This document shows positions 46,335 to 57,191 of a stretch of DNA of 64,000 nt, piece after piece (positions within the stretch are counted from its first letter, which is position 1; the number at the start of each line of letters is the position of its first letter). The notes under the pieces are model-generated. The model worked only from the letters and a program-made list of their open reading frames with translations, was not told the DNA's origin and searched no databases. Both the position numbers and the translations under genes were made by a program. The stretch is taken from positions 62,001 to 126,000 of the forward strand of contig KN880487.1 in the NCBI GenBank assembly GCA_000934385.1, in the 5' to 3' direction. This stretch comes from Cylindrobasidium torrendii FP15055 ss-10 (Eukaryota; Basidiomycota; Agaricomycetes; Agaricales; Physalacriaceae).

Positions 46335-48497
46335 ATGGCCCGACCGGCCCTTAACACTCGTTTTGCTTCGCCCGCTGGTTCTCGCGACAACCTCATCCTC
46401 CCTTCGAGTGCGGTATCTGAAACGTCCTCCATCTCTGGCAAGGTGAGAGGGATAGCGTAACCGCCTCAAAGCTCCTGAGTCTGATGCGCCTCAGTTTTCG
46501 CTAGCGGCCGACCCTCTCACATGGGGCTCTGCGCTACATCGAAATGCGGCTGAGCCTGACGACGCGCTGCACAGTCCTACTGTCCGGAACGGAAAGATTG
46601 TGGACGACCATGGGAACATCTGGTCTGCGCGCGGTCTGCAGAATTTGGGCTGTCTCTTCATCTTGGCCACGGCTATGCTCATGCTGTTGTAAGCCAATAC
46701 CTTCATCCCCAGTCTATCCGGGCTTATCATCAATAGCTTGGGCTATCCTATTATGTCCCATGTAGAAAAGCTGTTATCATCGGCGAGCTCACAGAATCTT
46801 GGTGTCAATGCGACCGGACAAGTGCCGTCAATGGGCAATTTCGGCCTCATCGACCTCGATACGCCAAAGGACGCCTACACCAAGAAGAACTTGAGAGACG
46901 GCTCAGAGTGGACATTGGTGTTCTCCGATGAATTTGAAACCGAGGGACGGACATTTTGGCCAGGTGAAGACCCCTACTGGGAGGCCGTCGACATGCACTA
47001 CTGGGTACGTGCCAGTGGCACCGGGAAGCGGCCGCACACTAACTTGATTCGCACAGTCCACAAACAACTTGGAGTGGTATGACCCGGCGGCCGTCACGAC
47101 GGAGAACGGGTCGCTCAAGATCAGCCTCACTGACAAACCAACGAAGGGCATGGACTACCAGGGCGGTCTCGTATCAACATGGTCCGTGACATCGCTCCTT
47201 TCCAAACGTCCCACTGACAGTGTTGCGCAGGAACAAATTCTGCTTCACTGGCGGTCTCTTCGAGGCTAGTGTCGTCCTCCCTGGTGCCCATAACATCGTC
47301 GGACTGTGGCCAGCTGTGTGGGCCATGGGCAATCTTGGGCGTGCAGGATACGGCGCCACTCTTGAGGGTACATGGCCCTACACCTACGACGCATGCGACG
47401 TCGGCACTGCTCCTAACCAAACTATCAACGGCAAGCCCGAGCTGGCGCTCACTAGCGGTGGCGAGAGTTCCAACTATGAGCTCAGTTATCTCAACGGCCA
47501 ACGCCTTTCTCGATGCACATGCCCAGGCGAGAGCCATCCTGGTCCGATGCACTCGGATGGGACCTATGTTGGCCGCTCAGCCCCAGAAATCGACATGTTC
47601 GAGGCCCAAGTCGACGGCACAGGCGTCGGGCACGTATCACAGGTGTGATGTACTCCTTTCCCAACTATCGCTCCTAAACTTACCTATTCCAAAGAGTGGT
47701 CAATTCGCTCCTTTCAATGCGGCCTACAAATGGAACAACGCGTCGTATATGACCATCGAAGACGACACGGTCTCCGAGCTCAACTCTTACTCCGGTGGAA
47801 ATTATCAGCAGTCGACGTCTGTCGTATCCTCGACGAACCAAAGCTGCTACCAATTAGACGACGGGTGCTTCGCCGTCTATGGGTTCGAGGTGCGCATGTT
47901 CATCTCTCTCACCGAGGTAGTGGATTAAAGGATTTCACAGTACAAGCCGGGCTACGAGGCTGACGATGCTGTGCGTCCCTTTGCACATCGATTGGTATGC
48001 GCTGCTGACGGTATATGTAGTACATCGCTTGGATCAACAACGGCAAGCTCGCGTGGACATTAGATGCCGGGGGTGTCGGCGCCGACAGCAGCGTTGAGAT
48101 TTCCGCGCGAGCGATACCGCAAGAGCCTATGGTGCGCCCTCTTCTTTCATGTTTTCAGGGAAAAAAACTTATATCCTCACAGTACCTTCTCGCTAACTTG
48201 GGCATGTCGTACAACTTCGGCAGCGTCGACCTCGAGCACATCATCTTCCCCGCTATCATGCTCATCGACTACATTCGTATATACCAGGACCCGGACAACA
48301 TCAACGTCGGCTGCGACCCAGAGGACTTCCCGACAGCTGAATACATCAATACGTACGCTAACTTTCGTCTGTGTCCTGCCACTGTCTCACCATCATGCAG
48401 ATATTCTGAGGCATACAACAACCCTAACTTAACAACATGGAAAGATGACTACAAGCAGACTGTACCCAGGAATTCCTTGGTAGATGGTTGTGATTGA
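46335..48497 (+). CDS. Kre6/Skn1-family beta-glucan synthesis protein (GH16-like)
   Basis: Nine exons (46335-46442, 46495-46688, 46737-47004, 47057-47181, 47231-47642, 47695-47889, 47941-47970, 48021-48131, 48183-48497) sum to 586 codons. It is a type II membrane protein: cytosolic Ser-rich N-terminus, anchor LGCLFILATAMLMLLF at about residues 86-102, then a lumenal GH16-type fold. Typical sequences are WTLVFSDEFETEGRTFWPGEDPYWEAVDMHYW, LVSTWNKFCFTGGLFEASVVLPG, GLWPAVWAMGNLGR and the catalytic-type motif EIDMFE. Kre6 and Skn1 are needed for cell-wall beta-1,6-glucan in yeast. It lies close to chitin synthase, another wall gene. One exon is only 30 nt. Confidence 0.92.
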
Positions 48498-48992
48498 TTG
48501 TAGTACTACTACTGGGTATATAATAATGTGAATTTGCTCTTAGAGAGGGCTTTTGGGCGTTCTGCAGGGCGGACAACATCGATAGAGCTATAGACGTACA
48601 CATACCATCAACCGAGACAGATATTCTCTAGGCTATCCTACATAATGGACTCTGGTATTTATCTCTGCGACGTTCTGGCGACGTTCATGCATTTTGCCCT
48701 TTCGACGATCGGCGAGCTTCATTGTGAGTGACCTTTGACGTTGGTGAACTTGCAATGAGCTTGTCTCTCTAAACGAACGAACTACTCATAATTGCATCGA
48801 CCTACCAAGAATTCCTTGGGATTTGTTTGGGTGATACCGAGACAAGACGATAGTGGACACTGTCATGCGCGGCATGCAAAAGTAATATAGAAGAGATTCA
48901 CTTGGTAATTTCCTACAGATGCGGTTTTGGAGATGAAAATAACAAGGGTCGATAACCAGGAAGCGGACGATAGGAAAGGCAATTACAATTAT
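48498..48992. other. Intergenic region between convergent genes
   Basis: No gene seen; it holds the 3' flanks of the Kre6/Skn1-type and PCNA genes. Confidence 0.5.
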
Positions 48993-50281
48993 TTACTCAT
49001 CCCCAATTTTGGGCGCCAGATAGTAACGGATATGGCCTTGACCAAAGTCGTATGAGACCTGCACGACTTTGAGTATACCGGCACGAAAGGTTAATACTGA
49101 GAACTTACGAGCAATGGTACATCGTTGCTCAACATGAGTTGAACTTTGGAGGAGAGCGTCGAGCTCTTGGAGAAATTGACAAGATACTTCAAGGAGAACG
49201 TCAAGGAGACGTGAGAGTTCATTTCTATGCGGACTTTCTCGACGTCGTCGTCGTCGTCAACCTTCTTCTTCTTCCCCTTTGCCTTTGCAGATGTCTTAGC
49301 ACGTTTCGAAGAGCCTGACGCTTGCTATAGAAGTGTCAGTTGGTGCTACAGGTATCTGGACGTAAGTCAAACGCACCTTCTTTTTCCTCTTGCGGCTGGA
49401 GTCATCATCTTCATCCTCTTCCTCCTCCTCTTCCTCCTCTTCATCATCGTCCTTCTCCTCCTTCTCGTCATCCATATCAACATCTTCATCGCCATCCTTC
49501 TCCTTTTTGACTTTGGAAACCTTCTCCTTCTTCACTTTGACTTCATCATCATCCTCGTCCTCATCTTCCTTCTCCGCATCATCATCGTCTTCCTCCTTCT
49601 CAACCTTTCCAACCTTGTCCGTCGGCTTGAGGAGAACATTGCCATTCGCAGCCTCACCCTCTGCCGTAAAACGCACACCCTCCTTGCTGACTTCGATACG
49701 TACACTCTCCCCAAGCGCGGCAAGATCACGCACAATGCGTGAGAACTCCGCGGAGGACATGGTGACACGCGCCTCATAGTCAGTGTCTGGAATACCAAGC
49801 TTGTCCGAGTCGATATCCATAAGCTTCATCTCATATTCGGCGATACGGTCTGTGCCTGCAGAAAAACGCGTTGGCACATCGAAAAATACGCGTCGAGCGA
49901 CGCGACAAAGACGCACGTTTGGCTTCATAAACCAGATTCAGCATGTCCGCCTCGTCTGCGGCGCGTAATGTACAGGTATCATCGTCCTTAGCGCATTTGA
50001 GGACTTTGGTGAGGGATGTCAGGTTGACACCGAGGGGCATTGGCCGGTCACAACGATATTCGGAGAATCCGGGCGCCTCGAGCAAGACCGATACAAGTGC
50101 GACGTGGGAGTTGTCCATCGCCTGGAGGTTGATTCCTTCTTCATTGCACTCAAAGTTCGCGTCCGTTACGAGTTCTTTGATGGCTGCAAATCTGTTAGCG
50201 CGACGCGTCGAATGTGAAAGAGTACGCACAATCGAGTAGCTTTTTCAACACGCTAGCTTCGGCAAGCTTAGCTTCAAGCAT
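48993..50281 (-). CDS. PCNA sliding clamp with a large acidic insertion
   Basis: Five exons (50230-50281, 49917-50183, 49377-49855, 49109-49324, 48993-49058) give 359 residues, against about 260 for human or yeast PCNA. The fold landmarks are intact: MLEAKL start, [14 protein letters not shown], the interdomain loop [29 protein letters not shown] and the C-terminal [15 protein letters not shown] encircles DNA and holds polymerase delta, ligase and repair factors. The extra residues (about 188-296) replace the short acidic loop before the VRIEMN strand. They consist of Glu/Asp runs, VKKEK repeats and basic clusters ([25 protein letters not shown]). An intron falls inside the insertion, and its frame is preserved on both sides. 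Confidence 0.93.
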
Positions 50282-50543
50282 GGTCACTGACGGGCGGGAG
50301 CGGTATCGGAGAACGGTTGGTGGTGGCAGGCGAGACTCTAAATCAACGTCGCGTCGTCACGCATCAGGCTTCGATCGTCACATCAACGCCTGACCCGGCA
50401 TTTCGGCAGAACAATCAGGATGCGTGGGCCGTTTCAACTCAAACTCTACTTAGACTCAACCACCACCACAACAACTACTCGCCCACTCATTACCCACCCT
50501 CTTGTTTTCGTCGCTGTCGTTGAACTCTCGTTACACTTTTGCC
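50282..50543. promoter_or_regulatory. Divergent promoter of PCNA and an unknown gene
   Basis: 262 bp between start codons. I see no precise motif, but the spacing implies a shared promoter. Confidence 0.4.
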
Positions 50544-51268
50544 ATGTCTCGACCTGGCTCCGCGGACCGTCAAGCTCTCAGAAAACAGCGTCTGGTGGAC
50601 GCTGAGAAAGAGCAGTGGATGGAGGACCAAGAGGCACTCCGGATGACAGAGGTGCGTACGCCACTGGTATTGTGCTCAAGCGTACTCATGATTCCAGGAC
50701 GAACGCCGCACCCTCTTCAACTCGTTTGCTACCGTCAAGACACAGTTCTTCGACCTCGACGGTCTCATTTGGACCCGCACGGCCAGGAAGAGGGCGCACA
50801 CACAACTGGTGCGTACAACATACAGCTTGCCGTATCTCAATCTTGATCATTCGTCTTAATTTGCAGGCATCTCGCAAAGTGGAGCCGGCTAACGACATTG
50901 CTCTCGCGCCGCTCACCAATACATTTTCGAACCCACAGCTATCCACACTGCCAAGTTCCGAGAACTGGCAAGATACTATTCGTGCTGGCAGTGACATAAG
51001 CTCCATGCTTGCGACTTATCACAAAGGCCAGCGTCCAGAACCGCCCCAATACATCTCCTACTCCAAATCATCGCGCGCGGAGACGCCGGAGCCTCTGTTA
51101 TCAGAGCCTCCGACTCCTCGTCCGTCATATCTCTCGGTCGAAGCCAACGCAGCAACCCCCACGCCGTTGCCCTCGCTCAAGCGTCGCTTCACAGATGAGT
51201 GCAACTCGCCATACCAAGAGACAAAACGGCTGCATAGGGCCCCGTCGATGCCTGCCATCGCTGTCTAA
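50544..51268 (+). CDS. Unknown Ser/Pro-rich protein of 206 residues
   Basis: Three exons (50544-50651, 50698-50808, 50867-51268) keep frame throughout. The N-terminus is charged and helical (ALRKQRLVDAEKEQWMEDQEALRM, then DERRTLFNSFATVKTQFFDLDGLIW), the only likely folded part. The rest is Ser/Pro/Thr-rich with a basic end (SLKRRFTDE, KRLHRAPS) that could be a nuclear signal. I recognise no family. The divergent PCNA gene hints at cell-cycle-linked expression, but that is speculative. Confidence 0.65.
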
Positions 51269-51835
51269 ACTCTTAATCTCTCCCTCGGAAGTCTGGTTCA
51301 TTTTCTCTACGGAATATATCATTTTTTTTACGTTTATACACTTTCGCATACACACATAGTCGTCCACACTCCTGCACCATGTTTTCACATTGTATACACA
51401 TACCTTAGTACCCCCACACTCGCTCTGTACCACTGGTCTCAATATGGATCAAGGTTGTTTAACCTTTTTAACCCGCCCCGCCCGATAATTTCGAGAAGAT
51501 GCGAGCACATGTGTATCATCTGGCCCTCGTTAACGGGAATGCCCGAAGCCCTATGGGCCATCAAACACCTTGGCTTCCTTTGTGAAAGGCCGTTGTTGTC
51601 CTCTGATGGGAGTACAGGGACAATGCTGCCCTTACAGTTTCTCTAGCTAGTCAGGCCTGGAAACTGGTTGGATGGAAAACACTCTTTTAGTCCATCATCT
51701 TTAGACCTTGCAGCGCGGTACTGAATTATGTAGCCCTCATAATTTGGACCATTGGCTATGCTGTCTCAAATCACTGCAGTGTCCATATCTACTGCTGAGT
51801 TACTATACATTAGACGCTATCAAACACATCACGAC
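51269..51835. other. Intergenic region
   Basis: No gene supported between the convergent 3' ends of the unknown protein gene and Dsk2. Confidence 0.5.
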
Positions 51836-53256
51836 TCAAAGTCCGCCTCCACCAAGAATATACTCAACAGCCGAGTTAACATTGCCTCCTGTGGCTTGCA
51901 ATGCGCGGATATTCTGTTGTGCGTTGACGAAGCCCATGCCTTGCAATTGCTGGACCGGTATTCAGCAAAGGAATAAGGCGAACATGAGCGGCTATACCTG
52001 AAGCTGAGTCTCGAAACGTTCCTCTGGAGGTCTCGTATCTGCAGGGGCTGCTGGTGCTCCCCATCCACCTGCACCTGCACCCATGCCGCCAAATCCACCA
52101 AATCCGCCGCCACCACCAAAGAGAGACTGAAGAGCCGCTGGATTGAACGCATTTGTATCAGGACCTGCACCTGCAGCGGGAGCGCCGGGAGGCGCGCCAA
52201 ATCCTCCAGCACCAAGGCCCCCGAACATCGAGAAGGGGTTGAAAGGAGGGTTGGCTGCATTGGGTGTACCTGTTGAAGGCGAGCTTGGTGTTCCCGTCGC
52301 TGAGGCGCCGCCTGGTACGCCAGGAGCAGGAAATGCTCCAGCGCCGCCGCCTAGTGCTCCCAAATCACCACCACGCATCATGGCAGACATTTCCATCATT
52401 TGGCGTAGACGCTGAGGGTCAGCGCTGCAATCAAATTAGCGCTTCACTCTCATAATTGGGCGTGCGAATGTGTACACACAGCATCTGGCGGAAGCCTTCG
52501 CTTTGGAACATCTGGCGGACCTGCGGCCCCATAGCCTGCAGCTGTGGATTCGAGGCAATAATCGTGTCCACAACCTGCGGGTTCGAAAGCATCCCAGCCA
52601 TCTGCTGCATGACCTCAGGCGAGCTCATCATGGTTTGGATCTAATTACAGGTTCAGCGGGGATGCAAGCGGCCGCGAGGGAACGCGCACCATGTTTGGAT
52701 CGTTGGGGTTGACACCCATATCTGCAAATGGATTAAGGCCCGCCATGAGACCGAATCCTTGATGGCCATTCAACTGAGTCAGCGGATCGTGCACATTCTG
52801 GCCGGCTTGCATCGTTGGCAGCTGCTGCGGCGTCGACGACGATGCACCACTAGACGCTGCCGCGGAGCGGTTGACGCCCTTGACCATGTGTATTGTGTGC
52901 CCAGATGCAATCTTGTATGTTGAGAGACCCTCCTCATCCTGAGAAGAGTGTCAGTGGTAGTGACGGGGAATGGAATGTACCAGAAGCACCTTCAATACGC
53001 GTCCTATTGGACGCTGTCAGCGAAGTGACGAAGGATAGATAATGTTTGCGTACCAGAATAAATGAGCCGCTGCCTCTCCGCCTCTACCTCTGTCTTCTCT
53101 GCAATGGCTTGCTTCAGCTCAAGGACCGTTTTATCCGTCGAGATCGTTATCTGTAGCTTGATTTCGGCGGGGCCTGACCAGTACCGCATGAGAGACAGTG
53201 CGCGAGAGTAGAGGGGGCGGCGCACCCTTGACGTTGATCTGAATTTCCTCTGACAT
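51836..53256 (-). CDS. DSK2: Dsk2/ubiquilin ubiquitin-shuttle protein
   Basis: Seven exons (53226-53256, 53054-53173, 52990-53003, 52690-52938, 52480-52640, 51998-52424, 51836-51949) sum to 372 codons. Domains in order: ubiquitin-like domain (residues 1-75, [17 protein letters not shown]... ending [11 protein letters not shown]), linker, STI1 repeat ([30 protein letters not shown]), a long Gly/Ala/Pro-rich stretch, and a C-terminal UBA domain ([31 protein letters not shown]). The protein carries ubiquitinated clients to the proteasome. Exon 3 is only 14 nt and encodes RVLK of the UBL domain. Skipping it would break the frame. Confidence 0.95.
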
Positions 53257-54503
53257 CGTGGTTGTAGATGTAGTTGCTCTCCCGCATGGCTTCGCTAAGC
53301 GCTCGGTGATCGTGCCAATGTGACGTCACCCAAAGGCTAATGCCCTCTAATGCCTGGGTGGCGTTTCATTTTGATGGTTTGTGCAGTAGGAGGCTCAGTT
53401 AGCCAAATATGTATTTTCGTAAGCAAGTCTCATACCGTAGAACGCTGCATACACCATAATATCAGCATGGCGCGCAAACGCGCAGAAATGAAGGTAATCA
53501 GTTACTTACAGCTCGAGTGCTTGGTACTACCACTACCAGGTTGCTACTAGGTGACGACTGCGTTTCGTCGGATATCAGTAGCTATGGTTTATATCCTGGA
53601 AGGCCTGAGCCGTATGTATATATAATTTCTAAAGTGAAAATCACTTGCGGTTGTACAAGCATCTGGCCAACATCTTGCTGGTTCTTCAAGTTAATTCGCG
53701 AGAATGCCACGTACTACTAATCGAAATCCCTTGATACACCCACAAAGGCTGTGAGACTAGCCACTCGGTCAAACAAGCAAACGTTGTGATCCACGCATAA
53801 GTACTTAAAGTTTGGCGTCGGTCGAAAACGCACAGTGTTCTAGCGGTGGTGTACATATCGAGGAGTCAACTTTGTTGGTTTGCATTCATGTCACGGCTTT
53901 ATCGTCGAAAGCTGGAACTACATGGGTTCCCATTCAATAATGATATCTCTCTTGCCGTTTATGGAACAAAGGCCGACCGGCCCTGCCCTGTCAGCTACAA
54001 TTATTGTTCTGTGCCCGCGGCGCTCCCGCCTCCGGGACTCCTGACGCGTGGAAATCAGGGACATGGCGCGAACAGCCTGCATAAGTATCAGCTCGACATC
54101 AGCGTGGCCTGGAGCCTGCCGAGACTAACGTTACTAATAGTCTATCACTACTTCGCGCTTAGCTATCACTTCCTCAAGGAGTTCTTGAAGGCGCAGGATA
54201 ACACTCGCAATGTTTGCTACTTCAATGCCCCAGCTCAGATCTCAGAGCAGACGGCAAGCTGTCGACCATTGGCGCAAAGCTGAAATTTTCACCGGATCTT
54301 CGTAATCGCGACAAAGACACGGCTATGTCACCATGGGCACGCCCAGGGCACCTCTGGCCAGGAGGCGGAACTCGGCTTTTTCATAGCCGGAATTTGACGG
54401 TGGCCGTGGTTAAAAGTACAACAGACGACTGCAGCAATTATAAAACTAGGCATTTGAGAAAGGTGACCAGCTATTTCACGATCATCCTCTCCCTTTCGCC
54501 GCC
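53257..54503. other. Intergenic region upstream of the MFS gene
   Basis: No gene supported in 1.25 kb. Open frames at 53846-54283 and 54214-54543 lack motifs. The right end has CGG/CCG-type short elements that could bind zinc-cluster regulators of the transporter gene, but none is distinctive. Confidence 0.45.
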
Positions 54504-56524
54504 ATGGAGAAGTCTTCCAGTTCATCGCAGCGCTCTTCAATGACAGCGCTCGAGGGCGCGGCTGAAGCGGATCGCGAGGTCACCCTACTCGCCCGCAGAG
54601 TAGAAGAACGCATAGAGGATTATGGAGGAGACGACGTTAGGGAGCCTGAGCCCAAAAACCGTCCGACGTTCTCTCTACCGCCCCGCGATCCCGCCTTAAT
54701 TGACTGGGATGGCCCGGAGGACTCCACAAATCCACAGAATTGGACACGGTCCAGGAAGTGGATGATCACCATGACTTGCGTGCTTTTGTCGCTAAATGTG
54801 TGCGTATCTTTCACAAAGACATCCGGCACTTTTCTGACGGCGACCAGCTCATTTGCGTCATCTGCACCAACACCAGCAAGCTTCCACCTCATGCGTGAGT
54901 TTGGGATTAATCAAGAGACTACATATGTTGTAGTAACCGTGTTCCTTGTGGGCTTTGCTTTGGGTGTAAGTGATTTTCTTCTCAGACCGAATATTTAGGC
55001 TCATCTCCTTTGCTAGCCTTCGTTTTGGGGCCCAGGCAGTGAGGTCTTTGGTCGTCGAAATGTCCTCCTCTTCACTATGTCGTTGTACACCCTCTTCCAC
55101 CTCGGCCAAGCGTTAGCGAAGAATATCGAGACACTTCTCATCTGTCGCTTTTTCTCTGGATTCTTTGGCGTTTCTCCTTTCACTATTTGTGGAGGTTCGT
55201 AGAGGAATTACAACTCGTTTTGAAATCCGCAGGCTGACATATCTCCAGGCATTATTGCAGACGTCTGGCCAGCCGTTGGACGCGCTCCAGCGATCAGCTT
55301 ATTCTCTGCGTCTGTCTTTTTGGGCCCTGTGCTAGGTCCCATCGTTGGTGGATTGTGGGTCCTTAACGTGTAGACCAGAATTGTGACTAACAGATTCCAT
55401 CTAGCATTGCTACAAGCGACGTGACATGGCGCTGGATCTACTGGGTCATGATGATCTTCGGTGGCTTCTGCACGGTCGTTGCCTTCTTCCTCCTGCCAGA
55501 GACCTTTGCGCCTGTCATCCTCGAACGAAAACTCCTACATCTCCGCAAGACTGATCCCTCCAAAGTCGAGGGGAAGAAGGCCGAGCGCGACAACCAGGAC
55601 TGGTCTTTCCGCGGCCTTCTCCACCGGACAGTCTTCCGGCCCTTCTCAATGCTTCTCCAAGAACCGATTCTTGTTTTGGTCACGCTCTACATGTCGCTGG
55701 TCTATGGTGTGCTCTATGCCTGTCAGTATTCTTCACCCATCCCGCTGCAACTAATGGCTGATCAACACCAGTGTTCGAGGCCATCCCAATCATCTTCATG
55801 GAAAACCACGGATTCAACTTGTGGCAGACCGGGCTTGTCTTCATTGGCGTCGGCGTCGGCACAACTATTGGCGCCTTGACCACCCTCTTTTCGAGCAGCC
55901 ACTACCCCGAGCTCGTCATCAAGTGGAAGGGTTTCCCTCCACCAGAGGAGCGTCTCAGGGGCGGTATGCTTGGTGCGCCTGCACTGGTAATTGGCGCATT
56001 CTGGATGGGATGGACAGGACAGTACCCCGAGATTCATTGGATTGTGCCTGTCATCGCTCTGTCATTCATTGGCGCCAGCATTTGCCTTATTTTCAACTCG
56101 TTCTTGGTACGGCTCATGCTTTTCAACGTGAATATCGTGCTGACGGCCGTCCAGAGTTACCTCGTTGACACATATTTGATGTTCGCCGCCTCTGCGTTCG
56201 CTTCCAACACTATTGTACGGTCGTTGGTTGCCGCCGCCTTCCCTCTCTTCACCGTCCAGATGTACCATGGAGTACGTCGCTAAATTTGATTCTTGATGCA
56301 ACATCGTCAGCTAACTTGATACGCAGCTTGGTATCAATTGGGCGTCAACGCTCATCGGCCTCATTGCGCTCGTCCTCGCACCCATTCCATTCCTCTTCTA
56401 CAAGTTCGGTCCTCGCATTCGCCAGAACTCCAAGTTTGCACCGTGCATTGACTTGAAGATCGCCGAGGTCCTTAGGTTCGAGGAGGAGGAGCGATCGTTG
56501 TCCGAGAAGAAGGCCACCGTTTAA
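54504..56524 (+). CDS. MFS transporter, DHA1 (drug/polyamine) type
   Basis: Six exons (54504-54965, 55017-55194, 55249-55354, 55405-55721, 55772-56271, 56327-56524) sum to 587 codons. A Ser-rich cytosolic N-terminus ends in the fungal DHA1 motif DWDGPEDSTNPQNW, followed by twelve expected membrane helices. Signature sequences include GPSFWGPGSEVFGRRNVLLF (loop 2-3), CRFFSGFFGVSPFTICGG, FLGPVLGPIVGGF and DVTWRWIYWVMM. The central loop is basic. Such transporters export drugs, toxins or polyamines by proton antiport. It is far (about 50 kb) from the RiPP-like locus, so no link is implied. Confidence 0.92.
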
Positions 56525-57191
56525 CATAACAACTAATATAGCTTTTTCTCGGGGATCATCTATCGTTCAGATAGAGTAGAATACATTATACATAGAGCGT
56601 ACACACTGGACTTTTCCCACTTACTGTATCCTTACTTAGAGACCATCTCACTACTTACGTGCACGTACTGCGATGTTATGCCTGAAATCACCCTTAACGC
56701 CTCGTTCCCCAACATTAGCAAGATTTTGGCGCATTTCGGTATGATACGTACCTGGTCATGTAAATGCAATGGTTCGGCGAACACCATCGACCGTCCGGTA
56801 TTTGCAGCGCACTATTTGCAGTGCAAAGGTGACTCGAAAGCTACAAAACAGACGTAAGTGACGTCTAGTGCGGAGCAGACCGAATAACTTCAATAAAGCT
56901 CTTCTTGCACCTGCTACAATTGTAAACCTCTGCACTCCAACTCGCATGTTCTTGATCAGCGGTTGAACGTCAAGTAGATTGAGGGTAAGCATGATAGCCA
57001 GCCCACAAATTTAAATTTCCGTACAGTAGCACAGATATGTAATAATAACAGTCCCATATATTAGTGCAGGCACTGGGTCTACGACAGTAATAACATACGA
57101 ACGAAAGCTCTGGACACGAGCGAAATGCAGTGGCATTCAATCAGCATTTTCAGCTAACACAGACAAGCGACCTCAGCACGAAAACGCACGA
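56525..57191. other. Intergenic region between convergent genes
   Basis: No gene seen. One minus-strand frame (56756-56992) has no motif. Confidence 0.5.

Noticed and set aside
49227..49742. A leucine/phenylalanine-rich frame on the plus strand that looks like membrane helices
   Set aside because: It is the antisense reading of the acidic Glu/Asp/Lys repeats in PCNA.
54504..56524. The MFS transporter as exporter of the RiPP-like peptide
   Set aside because: It lies about 50 kb from the candidate locus with many housekeeping genes between, so proximity gives no support.
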